Shown here piece by piece: positions 17,349 through 27,625 of a stretch of DNA of 64,000 bases. The stretch is taken from positions 303,330-367,329 of the forward strand of contig CAWJJU010000003.1 in NCBI GenBank assembly GCA_963843315.1. The letters run 5' to 3'. Below the pieces are notes generated by a model. The model was not told where the DNA came from. It was given only the letters and a program-made list of their open reading frames with translations, and made no database searches. Position numbers and translations under genes: made by a program. Origin of the DNA: JAWVFM01 sp963843315. GTDB taxonomy: Bacteria > Actinomycetota > Thermoleophilia > Solirubrobacterales > 70-9. Each line of letters starts with the position of its first letter. The first letter of the stretch is position 1.

Positions 17349-18938
17349 CTACGGCTCAGCCGTGATCTGCGGGAAGGCCTTGCCGCCGAACTTCGAGGGG
17401 AAGTCCTTCTCGATGAAGCAGGGCGCGAAGCCGGTGTCCGGCGTGGAGCCGCCGTAGACGTCGTTGTTCGGGTCCGTCGACGGGTGGCCCGCGATGATCT
17501 CGCCCTCGTCGGTGTCCTGCGTGACCGGCGTGTAGTCGGTGTTCTTGCAGTCCCAGTTGGGGAAGATCCCCTTGCGGGCCGCGCCCTGGGCGATGATCGC
17601 GTCGGGCGGGAAATAAGCGGCGCCGCGGTTCGTCGCGAGGCGGTTTGGATAGATCGACAGCGTCTCCGGGCTGATGTAGGTCGCGACGCGCAGCGAGAAG
17701 CGAGGCGCCGGAGGGTCCGCGACCCCGGCGTTCGAGAGCGTCGAGAAGCCGGTCTCCGGGTTGGTGAGGAAGTTGGTGGCGTCCTTCTTGTAGGTCTTGA
17801 GGAAGCTGATCACCGGGTTGAGGTTCGCGAGGAACGGATCGAGAGCCTCGAGCGTGGGGCGCAGCGCGGTGAGGAACCGGCTCGTCGCCGGGAAGCCCTG
17901 CTTCGCCGCGGTGATGAGCGGGTTCAGGTCCACGAACAGGCTGCGCAGCGGATGCGAGAGCTGGCGCACCGAATGAAGCGTCGGCGTGATGTCCTTGGCC
18001 ACGGGCAGGAGCTTCTTGACCAACGGGTCCGTGTCGGCCTGGAAGGTGTCCAGCCTCTGCAAAGTCGCGAGGGACTCCCGCTGGAAGGTCGGGAGGATCT
18101 GGAAGGTCTGGCGCAGGGCCTGGTCCTCGGAGGCGATCGCCTGGAAGGTGGTGTTTGAGCCCGTGATCGCACCCGCCAGCTCGTGATCGCGCTCGGAGAG
18201 GGCGTTGAAGACCGTGCCGGTGTCGCGGACGAGGCCGTCGAGCGAGCTCTGCTGGCGGTGCAGGACTTTGAGGATGTTCGAAGCATCCGACGCGAACGGC
18301 CCGAGGTTGCCGAGCGCATCGTTGAGGTCCAGGCCGCGGCCCTTGATCGCGACGGCGGCGTTCTGCAGCCAGTCCTGGAACGCCGTGCGCGTCTGCTTGT
18401 CGAGGGCGTTGAAGATCTCGTCGATCTGGGTGGCCTCCTCGGTTCGGCTGACGCCGAGCGTGCCGCCCTCGGGGATCGCCTGGACCGGGTGCGACGCCGT
18501 GTCCGTCGCCGTCGCCGCCGAGCCGAGCGACACCGGCGCCGGGTTTCCGTCGGGCTCCGAGCCGGAGGTCAGCTCCACGTAGGTCTCGCCGAGCAGCGTC
18601 TTCTGGCGCAGGATGGCGCGGGCGTTGGTGGAGATCGGCGCGTACTGCGGGTCGATCTCGATCGTCGCCTCGGTGGTGTCCTTGCCGTTGACGCGCTCGT
18701 CGGGCGGAGCGAGCTCGATCGACTTGACCTTGCCCACGGACACGCCGCCGATGCGGACGTCCGATTCCTGCGCGAGCTGGGTCGCCTCGGGGAAGTACGC
18801 GGTGATCTTGTAGTCGTAGGGCTGGAGCGGGATGGGACCGCCAAACGCCACCCAGAGGAACAGGATCAGGCCGAAGCACGACAGCGCGAACCCGAGCGCC
18901 ACGAGGATGCGTCCCAGGGAAGGAGCCTGCTTCTGCAT
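17349..18938 (-). CDS. MCE-family (MlaD domain) protein, last gene of mce operon
   Basis: 529 aa, intact. An N-terminal membrane anchor (about residues 10-34) is followed by the MlaD domain: YDYKITAYFPEATQLAQESD, VRIGGVSVGKV, and RAILRQKTLLGETYVELTSG. A long helical region follows, ending in a Cys-containing C-terminal part (DCKNTDY, APCFIEKDF). Mce proteins form periplasmic hexamers that carry lipids to an ABC permease in the inner membrane. This is the MceF position in a six-gene operon. It is separated from the previous gene by 16 bp. It is the only one of the six without a frameshift. Confidence 0.92.
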   Translation of the reverse strand: MQKQAPSLGRILVALGFALSCFGLILFLWVAFGGPIPLQPYDYKITAYFPEATQLAQESDVRIGGVSVGKVKSIELAPPDERVNGKDTTEATIEIDPQYAPISTNARAILRQKTLLGETYVELTSGSEPDGNPAPVSLGSAATATDTASHPVQAIPEGGTLGVSRTEEATQIDEIFNALDKQTRTAFQDWLQNAAVAIKGRGLDLNDALGNLGPFASDASNILKVLHRQQSSLDGLVRDTGTVFNALSERDHELAGAITGSNTTFQAIASEDQALRQTFQILPTFQRESLATLQRLDTFQADTDPLVKKLLPVAKDITPTLHSVRQLSHPLRSLFVDLNPLITAAKQGFPATSRFLTALRPTLEALDPFLANLNPVISFLKTYKKDATNFLTNPETGFSTLSNAGVADPPAPRFSLRVATYISPETLSIYPNRLATNRGAAYFPPDAIIAQGAARKGIFPNWDCKNTDYTPVTQDTDEGEIIAGHPSTDPNNDVYGGSTPDTGFAPCFIEKDFPSKFGGKAFPQITAEP

Positions 18939-18954
18939 CAGCCGCTCACCTCGC

Positions 18955-20260
18955 TCATGGGCACTGCACTCCCAGCTGGCCGAGGCCCGTGATCGCGCCC
19001 GCGAGCGGGCTCGAGCTGAGGATGTTCTTGATGTTGTCGCAGTTGGCCGTCAGGTAGATCCGGCGGAACAGGCCGTTCGCGTCCTGCGAGTCGAACGTCA
19101 GGTTGCCGTTGTGCGCCAGCCACGCGGCCCAGTACAGGTAGCCCTCGTCGCGGCCGGGCGAACCGGGCGGGTTCGCGCCCTTCGGGTTGTAGGCGGCCAT
19201 GTTGCCCAGGCGGTTGATCTCGTGGCCCACGACCGTGAGCTTCGGCGTGGCCGCCGACAGGTTGCCGGCGGCGTTTCGCAGCGGCGGAATGTCCGGGCGC
19301 GCTGCGCGAACCAGCGGGCGCAGGCGGTTCTTGATGATCGGCGTGGCGGTGTGCGAGAGGTCGATGAGCGACGAGTTCAGGTTGGGCAGGTTGCGCGCGA
19401 ACGGACGCAGGTCGTTGAAGGTCGGGCCGAGCTGGTTGGCGAACGGCGTCACGGCGGTCAGCGCGCCGCGCAGCTTGGAGAGCGTGCCGGGAAGGTCGGC
19501 GACGGCCCGCTGCACGTCCGGATCCTGCTGGGCAATCGCCGAAAGCGACGAGTTCGAGGCGTCGACGAGCTTGGTGATGTCGCCCGAGTGGCGGCCGACC
19601 TCGGCGGTGAGGACGCTCAGCTTGTGGATGAGGTCGGCGAGGTTCTGGCGGCGCTCCGCGACGAGCTTGTTGAGCCGGTTGGCGTCGTGGTTGAGCGGGC
19701 CCAGGCCGCCGAGCAGCTTGCCGAGGTTCTTCGACTGGCCCTGGAGGCCCTGGCCGGCACTGTCGATCAGCACCCGCAGGTATGAGCGCGTGTCGCCGTC
19801 GAGCGCGGCGAGGACCTCGTCGAGGTTGACGTCCGGCGCCGTGTTGGCAAGCGGAACGGTGCCGCCCTCGGGGATCTCGCCCGCGTCGCGACTGCCCGGA
19901 TCGAGCTCGAAGAACATGTCCTTCAGGCCGGTGCGGGGCCGCATCAGAATCGTCGCGTTCTTGTAGACCGGCAGGTACTTGCGGTCGATTCCGAACGTGA
20001 CCTGCGCCGACGCCGTTGACCAGCTCGACGTTCTCGACGTCCCCGACCTTGACCCCGGCGACGTCGATCGTCTGGCCCTGGCCGGGTACGACCGCCTGAG
20101 CGGTCTGGAAGTCGGCCTTCAGCTCGAAGGGCTTCTCCTCGAGGATGGGGATGCGCAGCCGCTGGTGCTGGACGATCACGTAGCTCGTCACCAGCGCGAA
20201 GATGAAGATCAGCACCAGCGCGATGAAGTTGCGGAGGTTCTTGCGGATCGCGGTCGCCAT
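18955..20260 (-). CDS. MCE-family protein, MceE position (one frameshift)
   Basis: About 434 aa once corrected. The start ATG at 20260 overlaps the previous stop by one base (TGATG). The N-terminus has a membrane segment (ALVLIFIFALVTSYVIV), then PFELKADFQTAQAVVPGQGQ and VAGVKVGDVENVELV. Near 20,010 one extra base shifts the frame; removing it joins to VTFGIDRKYLPVYKNATI and RPRTGLKDMFFELDPGS. A long helical tail follows and the C-terminus carries two cysteines. No lipobox is seen, unlike many MceE proteins. Uncorrected length is 3n+1, as expected for one insertion. Confidence 0.85.
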
Positions 20261-21891
20261 CAGCCGGCCCCTCCCGCGTTTCCGGTGAGCTTTGCCCACG
20301 CGGAGTACGCGCCCTCGAGCAGGCCCGCGGCCTGCTTGGCGTTGCCCGACTTCTGGAGCTTGGCGGCGGCCAGGACCTTCTTCGCGTACGCGGCCGTCGC
20401 AGAGGGCACCGCCGCGCGAGCGAGCCGTGCCGCTGGTCTTGACGGGCGAGGGTGTGCCCGACCCGAGGTTCGGCGGCTGCTGGCGCTCACACGGGGCGTC
20501 GGGCCGGTACGGCGTCTTCGCGGAGGACTGGATCGCCGGCCGCCCGCCCTGCAGCGGGGTCCCGGTCGGCTGGAGGCCGTAGAGCGTGTCGCCGGTCTCG
20601 TTGTCCGTCGTCTGGATGATGCCCGCGCCGCTCGCGCCCTCGACGCGGACGTACTGGCCGTTGCCGTCGCCGCTGCGGCTCTCGCCGGCGATTCCCTCGA
20701 GGCCGTAGGCCGTCTCCTGGAACACCTTCGGGCGTCGGGAAGTCCGGGTCGACAACGTGGGAGTTCGCCCAGGGGATGATCACCTGGTTGAAGCAGGACG
20801 AGAGGGCCCTGGACTGGTGCAGGAACGGGATGGTCCGCTTGGTCAGCTGGGTCAGCTCCGGGATCGTCGGGCGCAGATCGTGCGTCAGCCCGCGCAGCTC
20901 GTCCTTCGACACCAGGCCGCGCAGCTGATGCAGCAGCGGCGTCGCGGCGTCGAGGGCGGCAGGCGTCGAGCGAACGCCGGGCAGAGCCTCGACGGAGAAG
21001 GCGCGCAGCGAGGGGAAGGACTTGTTGAGGGCGGTCAGCGCCGGGCCGGCCGGCGTCGAGCACGCCCGGGATCTCCGACACGCCCCGCGCGAGGGCCTGA
21101 TCCTGGGCCGCGAAGGAGCCGGTGACGATCCGCAGGTTGGTCACGAAGTTCTGGAGCTGCGACTCGTGCACGTCGAGAGCGCGCACCGTGGAGTCGAGGT
21201 TGCGCACGAGGTTCGAGAGGTCGTGGGGCTCGGTGCCCAGGAGCGCCTCGTTCACGAGCGAGCCGTTCTTGAAGGCGCCGCTGGACGACGCGTAGAACTC
21301 GCGCAGGCCGTTGGCGCCGCCGTACTTGATGAACGAGTTGCCGAGCTCGTGGAGGAAGGACTGCAGGTTGGCGCGGACGTCGCTCTGCAGCGTCGAGAGC
21401 ACCTGATCGAGCTGCACCGAGACCGAGGTCTGGCTCTCGGGGACCGTGTAGCCGTCGGAGATGTCGGGGGCCTCGGGCGTGCCGGGGTGCAGGTCGACGA
21501 AGAGGTTGCCCTCCAGGAACAGGCGCGGGCGCAGCTTCATCGTCGCGTCCTGGTGGATGGGCAGGCCGACGTCGTTGATCTCCATCGTCACCACCGTTGC
21601 CTGCTGGCCCGTCGCCTTGCCGTCGGCGGTCCGGGTGGCCTGGTCGAAGCCGGGGTCCGAGGAGGTCAGGTGCTCGACCCCGGTGACCTTGCCCACGTTC
21701 ACACCCGCGATCCGGACCGGCGAGTTCGTGTTGATGTTCTGCGAGGTCGTGAAGACGGCGCGCACCTCGAACTGATGCGCCCAGGGAAGCTGCTTGGTGT
21801 ACGCCAGGAACGACGCCGCCGCGACGACGACCACCAGGATCAATCCCACGGCCCAGTTCGGAAGCTTCTTGCGCGCGCTGTGGGTCCTCAT
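20260..21891 (-). CDS. MCE-family protein, MceD position (three frameshifts)
   Basis: About 542 aa after correction. It starts at ATG 21891, overlapping the upstream stop in ATGA. The N-terminal anchor (VGLILVVVVAAASFLAYTK) and MlaD domain (FEVRAVFTTSQNINTNSPV, RIAGVNVGKVTGVEHL, MKLRPRLFLEGNLFVDLHPG) are clear. One-base insertions near 21,045, 20,728 and 20,430 break the C-terminal half; removing each joins segments such as DLRPTIPELTQLTKRTIPF and TAAYAKKVLAAAKLQKSG. It is likely part of the hexameric lipid transporter together with its five neighbours. Confidence 0.85.
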   Translation of the reverse strand: MRTHSARKKLPNWAVGLILVVVVAAASFLAYTKQLPWAHQFEVRAVFTTSQNINTNSPVRIAGVNVGKVTGVEHLTSSDPGFDQATRTADGKATGQQATVVTMEINDVGLPIHQDATMKLRPRLFLEGNLFVDLHPGTPEAPDISDGYTVPESQTSVSVQLDQVLSTLQSDVRANLQSFLHELGNSFIKYGGANGLREFYASSSGAFKNGSLVNEALLGTEPHDLSNLVRNLDSTVRALDVHESQLQNFVTNLRIVTGSFAAQDQALARGVSEIPGVLDAGRPGADRPQQVLPLAARLLRRGSARRSLDACRPRRRDAAAASAARPGVEGRAARADARSAPDDPGADPADQADHPVPAPVQGPLVLLQPGDHPLGELPRCRPGLPDARRCSRRRPTASRESPARAAAATATASTSASRARAARASSRRRTTRPATRSTASSRPGPRCRAGGRRSSPPRRRRTGPTPRVSASSRRTSGRAHPRPSRPAARLARAAVPSATAAYAKKVLAAAKLQKSGNAKQAAGLLEGAYSAWAKLTGNAGGAG

Positions 21892-23639
21892 GGCTGGTGG
21901 CTCGCGATCCGGGTGTCCTTGATGGTCTTGGCGCCGTTCTTCTTCCAGAAGATGTCGGTCACGCCGCGGCTGCCCGGGATGTCGGGGTTGCCCTCGGCAG
22001 GGTTGTTCTTCGCCTGGCCGCGAAGCGGGTCCTGGCCGTAGAAGTAACCGGTCTGGCCGGGCTGGCAGTCCGGCGTCGCGCCGCCGTTGGCGTCACGCGT
22101 GAACGGCTGGCCGGTCGGCCCGTAGGGATGGCCCTGGAGGATCGGCAGGCTGAAGGGCTGGAACGAGCCACCGGGCCCGTTGATGTTCACCGGATCCGAG
22201 GCCCGGCCGTTCGCCTGGATGCCCGAGTAGCCGGCGAGCCCCGCCTGCACCTGGCCCGGAATCGGGAGCTTGACGCCGCCGACCGAGAGGACGTTGGTGC
22301 CGAGCGGGAAGTTGACCGCGCTCTGGCGGAAGCTGAAGCCCGTGCGGTCGCGGTCGGACAGGCCGTTGGGCAGCATCGTGAAGAAGTAGTTCCAGTAGTT
22401 GCAGACGGTCTGCGCGGGCACGACCCAGTTGGCGAGCGGGTTCGCCTCGTCGAACGTCTCCTTCAGGCGCTGGAGCGAGATCTTGGTCGAGGGCTGCTGG
22501 ACGAGCTGCTTCAGCGAGACGAACAGCTTGGCGAGCTTCGCGTTCACCGGAGGCGTCCGCAGGAGGGTCGGGCGTGCCGACGTCGATGGCGCCGTTCAGG
22601 TCGGGAAGCGCGAGCCGGAGCTGGCGCACGCCCGGGCGCAGCCGGTTCGAGAGCTTCGCGAAGTCGGCCAGGAACGGCCGCTGGCGGGCGAGGATGGCCG
22701 GGCCCTGCTCGAGGAGCGGGCGCGCGGTCGAGATGGAGTCCTGAAGCGCCTGCGGGTCGGCGGAGATCGCGGCGAAGGCGTTGGCGCCGTTGGTGAAGAG
22801 CTGCGAGTTCTGGACGGCGACCGGCGCGACGATCGAGGCCAGCCGCCCCGACGCGCTGATGAAGCGGGCGAGCTGCGTGCCCGGGTCGGCGAGGTTGCGC
22901 GCGACGGGCTCCAGGTAGCGGAACAGCGGCGAGAGGCTGCTGACCGCCTCGTTCAGCGAGGCGCCGCGGCCGGCGAATCCGGAGCCGAAGCCGACGAGGT
23001 TCTCGCGCGCCGCGTCGCGCGTCTTCTGGTTGAAGGTGTCGTTGATCGCGTCGAACTCGGTCTGCTTCTGGAAGCAGCCGTTCTTGGAGGTCGCGGGCTC
23101 GCTGGCCAGGAACGTCTGGGGGTCGACCGGCAGCGGGCACTGGGCGCCGTCGTCGAGGCCGTTGAACGTGAAGCCGTCGGGGGCCGTCTTGTCGCTCACC
23201 CCGCGGGTGATCTCCACGTACTTCAGTCCGAACGTCGACTTGTAACGAACGCGGAAGATCGAGTCCTGGGGCAGCGGCGACGCCGACTTGTCGAGCTTGA
23301 GGTTCAGGATCGCCGCGACGCAGCAGGTGTCGTTGCCGGAGGAGCTCTGCGGTGTCGCTGGTCGAGGTCGAGGCGAGCTGGCCGTCGGGGGTGGTCCGCA
23401 TCGGGCTCGATCGAGTCGACGACGCCGACGCGGGTGCCTCCGATCCGCACCTCGTTCGACTTGGTCAGCCGCGCGGAGTTGGGAACGACGACGGAGACGC
23501 GGTAGACGGGGACGAACGGCAGTCCGTTGTTCGCGTTGTAGGCCAGGAACACGGCGACGACGATCACGAGGGTCGTGATCGCGCCGACCATCGTCGGCGA
23601 CGAGGCGAAAGTCTGAAGTGGGCTGGATCGGCGTCGCAT
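21888..23639 (-). CDS. MCE-family protein, MceC position (three frameshifts)
   Basis: About 582 aa after correction, longer than the others. Start ATG 23639, one-base overlap with the upstream stop. The anchor is MVGAITTLVIVVAVFLAYNA; the MlaD domain has VYRVSVVVPNSARLTKSN, VRIGGTRVGVVDSIEP and FRVRYKSTFGLKYVEITRG. Insertions near 23,401, 23,353 and 22,571 disrupt the frame. An insert between the second and third MlaD segments holds CC and SSSGNDT residues. The C-terminal part is Gly/Pro rich with NYWNYFFTMLPNGLSDRD. Ends ATGA-overlapped with the next gene. Confidence 0.85.
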
Positions 23640-25471
23640 CAGTTGGAGAACATGAAGTTGAGGAGGTCATTTGCCGCGCGGCCGTCGGTGCGCGAGCTCT
23701 TGAGGCCGCCCGTCACGCCGCCCAGCAGGCCGCCGCTGCCGTTCGCCGAGCCGCCGCCGCCGCCGAGGCCGAGCAGGTCGCGCAGGTGCTTGATCGTGCC
23801 GCCCGGGTCGGCAGTGCCTCCGGGGGTGGGCGGCAGCGGCGTCTGCGGCGTGGTCGTGGTCGGGGGGCCGCCGGCGGGGCCGGTCGCGCCGCCGGGGCCG
23901 GTGGGCCGCGTCGGCGAAGCGTGCGAGGAGGAGCCCGAGGGCTTCGCGCCGGGCCGGGACTGCAGCGGGGTGGCCTTGACCTGCTTCGTCTTGGAGTTCG
24001 GGTCGCAGATGGCCCGCGCGGCGGCGTTGTTGGGGGAGATCCCGCGCCGAGCAGACGGCCTTGTTGTAGGGCTGCGAGACCGAGGTCCTGGTTGATGCCC
24101 GGCTGGTTCGGGCCGAGCCACGAGACGCACGGCGCGGTCTGCGTGAGCTGGGTGGTCTTGCCGCCGGCCTTCGAGGGCACGCCCGGGGCGCCCGTGTTGC
24201 GGGTCGTGCCCGGTGCTGAAGTTGCCGCAGGGGCCGGTGTTGACGTCGTAGAGGGTGAAGTGCAGGAGGTGCCCGACCGCGTCGTAGGAGTTGAGCGCGC
24301 CGGCCTGGTAGTAGACGTAGTTGAGGAGGCCCTCCATCCCGGTGTAGCCCGTGGGACCCTTGCGGCCGGTGGAGTAGCAGGGCTTCGACTTGGCATGATT
24401 GGTGCCTGGCGCGCAGGTGTCGGCGGCGCGCGCATCCTGATCGACGGCGCGCTTGGGCGTGTCGATGTCGAGCAGGAACTTCGACAGCGAGGTGGCGACC
24501 GGGCACCGCGTGCTTGGACGCCGCGCTCAGGGCCTGGATCTCGTCGCGTGCCCTGCGTCAGCGCCTGGCGGCCCGGGATCGCGGCCTTGCCGAGGCCGAC
24601 CAGCGACGTCTCGGTCGCCTTGTTGAAAGCCGGCAGGTTCACGGCGAGGCGGTTCAGCTGCGGGCGCCGCGGCGTTCAGGTCGGCCAGCAGCGGCGTCGA
24701 CTGCTTCGCCGTGGCCTCCGAGCTGGGCCGAGGTCGGGCCGAGCTCGGCCAGGAAGTTGTCGAGGCGGTCGAAGTCCGCGGAGAGGTCGTCGCGCCGCGC
24801 GGCCGAGGCGGCCGCCGTGTCGCCCGCCTTCTGGATGAACCGCACGACGTTCTGCCTTGTTCGCGGCGAGCTGGGAGAAGATCTTGTCGCTGTTGACGTT
24901 GAGGTCGCGGATCGTCTGGTTCTGCGCGGCGAGGACGTGGAGCACGCGCCGCAGCTGCAGCAGCGCGGGAGAGCCGAGGCGGATGGCCTGGTTCAGGTTC
25001 TGGGCGTTGCCGGCCAGCGCGGTCCCGAACTCGTTGATCAGCAGCGCGAGGCGGTCGCGGTAGGACTGCCGCAGCGAGTCGGCGACGAGGTCGGGCTGAA
25101 CGGTCAGGCGCACGTGGCTGGCGGGGATCTCGCCGTTGTCGGGCAAGGGGCGGGCCCTTGGGGGAGCAGTCGATGAAGTACTCGGCGATCAGCGACTGCG
25201 GCTGCGAGGCGCAGCGCGTGTCCTTGCCCAGCACGGCCAGGGGGCCGGAGAGGTTCACCGTCACCACGGCGCGCTTGTCCTGGTCGACGTCGAGGCCGGT
25301 GACCGTGCCCGCGGTCACGCCGCCGATCCGCACCTCGGAGCCGTTGACGATGCCGAAGGCGTTGTACATCTGGATCCGGTAGGTGTGGCTGTCGCCGGCG
25401 CCGGCGAACCCGACGAGCTGCCAGGCGGCGACGCCGGCGAGGGCGAGGGCGATGAGGGCGATCCGTCTCAT
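23639..25471 (-). CDS. MCE-family protein, MceB position (about nine frameshifts)
   Basis: About 607 aa after correction. Start ATG 25471 overlaps the upstream stop in ATGA. N-terminal anchor RRIALIALALAGVAAWQLV and MlaD segments YRIQMYNAFGIVNGSEV, RIGGVTAGTVTGLDVDQ and CASQPQSLIAEYFIDCSP are readable. One-base insertions at about 25,150, 24,855, 24,721, 24,662, 24,550, 24,502, 24,211, 24,081 and 24,043 break it into short frames. The rejoined tail has CYSTGRKGPTGYTGMEGLL, NYVYYQAGALNSYD and a Pro/Thr/Gly-rich C-terminus. If the shifts were real the gene would be dead; I read them as sequence errors. Confidence 0.8.
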
Positions 25472-26948
25472 TTGCCCGTCGGCACCTCGCTGGGATCGCA
25501 GCCGGTCGAGCCGGCGGTCAGGTTGCCGGAGTCGGTGAAGGGGGTGGAGCCGTCGCCGCGGTCACGCTCGAGGGCGCCGGGGCAGCGGGCGAACTGCTGG
25601 GTGGTGAAGCCGAGGCTCGGGTTGTTGAGCAGGTCGGTGAGGTCCTGGGTGGTGCCGAGGGGGTCGAGCAGCGGGAGCTGGGGGGCGCCGGAGGTGGAGA
25701 GGGAGAAGGTGTTGATGGTGGTCCCGATACGGCCGATGCCGCCGTTCGCGTCGACGATCGCCCGAGGTGCCGAAGTCGTTGAACCACCCGACCAGCTCGG
25801 GTGTGTAGGGGCGAAAGAAGGCGAGGGCGGGCAGGCCGTTGGTGAGCGCGCAGGTCGACTCGCCGAGCGCGCCCTGGGTGAAGTTGCCGTCGGCGGCGGC
25901 GCTGTAGTCGGTGGCGGGGTTCTGACCGCAGTCCGGGGAGCCCGAGCCGACGCCGGCCCGCGCGAGCGGGACGGCGTCGCGGGTCAGCTCGGTGAGGTCG
26001 TTTTGGGGCCCGGAGCGCGAGACGATCGCATCGAGGCTTCGGATCGTCGGCACCGCGTCACGGGCGGCGCCGCGGAACTGCTTAAAGAAGGGGCCGCAGG
26101 CGATCGGCGACGGGCTTTGAGGCGTCGACGAGCGGGGTGACGTCGTCGAGGGCGGCGCGCAGGTTGACGAAGGTGGTGTTGGCCTGGCGCATGAAGCCGC
26201 GGCAGCTTTGCGATCGTCTCGGCGAGCGCCGTCTTCTGGGAGGCCAGCGCGCCCATCATCAGGTTCAGGTTGTGGGTCAGAAGCGAGAGGTCGGGGGCTC
26301 GCTCGGCCAGCGCCCCGGAGAGGTTGCGAGGTGTCGACGAGCAGGCGCTCGAAGGTCGGGGTGTCGAGGGTGAGCTCGTCGAAGACCCTTCTGGTGGTCG
26401 ACAGGAAGGGGTTGGTGTAGTTGAGGCCCTCGTTGGCCTTGGCGCCGACGCCCGAGTAGGAGATGTCGAAGCCCTGGATGACGTGCTTGAAGTCGTTGAT
26501 CGTCTTCGGCGAGAGGGTGTTGAAGACCTGGTCGAGGTCGACCTCGGAGATGGTGTCGGCGATCGGGATCGTGCCGCCGTCGGTGATGGTGCCGCCCTTG
26601 GCGTTCGACGGGGGCAGGGTCAGCGCGACCTGGCGCCCGGCGACGGACGAGAGCGAGGTGGAGCGCACCTGAGCGGTGGTGCCCTCCCGAAGCGGCGCGT
26701 AATCCGAGTCGACGGAGAACGTCACGAGCGCCTCACCGTGCTCGCCGAGGTCGATCGACTGGACGGTGCCGACCTCGGCGCCCCCCACGGTCACCAGGTT
26801 GCCGTTGACGAGCTGCGAGGCGTTCTGGAATTCGCGCGGTGACGGTGTAGTCGTTGCCGCCCCCGAGCACGAGGAAACCGACGACGATCACGGCCGCCGC
26901 CAGCGCCAGAATCGCGACCACACGGCCGAGACCACTCGGTCTTCTCAA
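25468..26948 (-). CDS. MCE-family protein, first gene of operon (about five frameshifts)
   Basis: About 491 aa after correction. The start is uncertain: TTG at 26948 or GTG near 26966. An anchor (VVAILALAAAVIVVGFLVL) precedes the MlaD domain: YTVTAEFQNASQLVNGNLV after correction, VGGAEVGTVQSIDLGEHGEA and QVRSTSLSSVAGRQVALTLP. Insertions occur near 26,838, 26,328, 26,205, 26,113 and 25,762. The C-terminus reads GCDPSEVPTGK before the stop. As MceA-like first gene it lies just downstream of the promoter at 27005-27034. No yrbE permease or Mkl ATPase gene precedes it, which is unusual for mce operons. Confidence 0.82.
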
Positions 26949-27004
26949 TTTCTTCCGTCCCCAGACATCCCGTATCCCGCGGTATCCCACCGCGCAGGGT
27001 TGCG

Positions 27005-27034
27005 AACCTAGCATCAGCGCTGGAGCGCTGTCAA
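27005..27034 (-). promoter_or_regulatory. Sigma-70-type promoter for the mce operon with repeat in spacer
   Basis: On the minus strand TTGACA (27029-27034) and TAGGTT (27005-27010) are separated by 18 bases. The spacer contains AGCGCT twice (27016-27021 and 27024-27029) two bases apart, each copy itself palindromic, which is a good candidate operator. It lies about 60 bp upstream of the first mce start. Further upstream is CCCC-GTAT-GGGG at 27046-27057, also palindromic. No other genes start here. Confidence 0.6.
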
Positions 27035-27098
27035 AGCCCAACTACCCCCGTATGGGGCTTGGGAATGCGGTTTCCTGCCCCTTCGCGTTGAGTTTGCG

Positions 27099-27625
27099 TT
27101 AAGGAGGCCCGGAGGCCCGCGCCTCAGCGGTGAAGAGCCGTGCCGAAGCCGCCCTGCCCGCACCATCGGAGCGGTCGGGGCCGAGCTGAAACGCGGCCGC
27201 CCGGTTGTAGACTCTCGTACAGGAGCGACGAGCTCGAGGCCCGGGCTCGAGCAGACCTGCCTGAAGAGCCCGAAGGTGGCCCCGTCGCTCGAGGGTCGCG
27301 CCGGGGTTCTCCGGGTCGGGTGCCGTCGCCGCGACGTGCTGAGCGTCGGCAGCGATCGTCAGCCGCGTGGCGCCGGGCCGGCCTTCGCGCCAGTCGGCGC
27401 AGGTGGTCGTGCCGAGGAACGCCGTGCCGGGCGCTGCCTCGTGGCGCAGGCCCTCCAGCGAGGCGGCTGCAACCCGGAAGCGCGAGGACGCCGAGCACGC
27501 TCAGCGCGAGCACGGCCGCCGCGGAGACCGAGCACGCCGGAATCGCTCGAGGGCGGAGCCGGGAAGCGCCGCGGCCCAGCCGGCCGGAGCGAAGCGGCGC
27601 GACGGCCTGGCGTGAGGCGGCTCAC
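27099..27625 (-). CDS. Small secreted protein, partner of beta-helix gene (frameshifted)
   Basis: Probably about 170 aa. The GTG at 27625 overlaps the beta-helix stop in GTGA. A basic N-terminus is followed, after a one-base shift, by the hydrophobic stretch VLALSVLGVLALPGCSRL, a signal peptide or lipobox-like segment. The mature part reads FLGTTTCADWREGRPGA, RLTIAADAQHVAA, PDPENPGATL, and later FGLFRQVCSS and LLYE/VYNRAAAFQ in changing frames. Several one-base insertions occur (about 27,530, 27,285 and 27,215 among others). The 3' end is inferred. The CADW...PDPEN...LLYE-YNRAA pattern looks like a conserved small actinobacterial protein of unknown role. Confidence 0.5.

Noticed and set aside
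23639..25471. Programmed frameshifting in the mce genes
   Set aside because: There are too many shifts, they differ in sequence context, none sits on a slippery heptamer with a downstream structure, and equal shifts hit unrelated genes nearby. Sequence error explains all of them.
27046..27057. CCCC-GTAT-GGGG as a CsoR copper operator
   Set aside because: CsoR boxes have similar G/C tracts, but there is no copper gene nearby and one 12-bp match is not enough; kept only as a possible second site of the mce control region.
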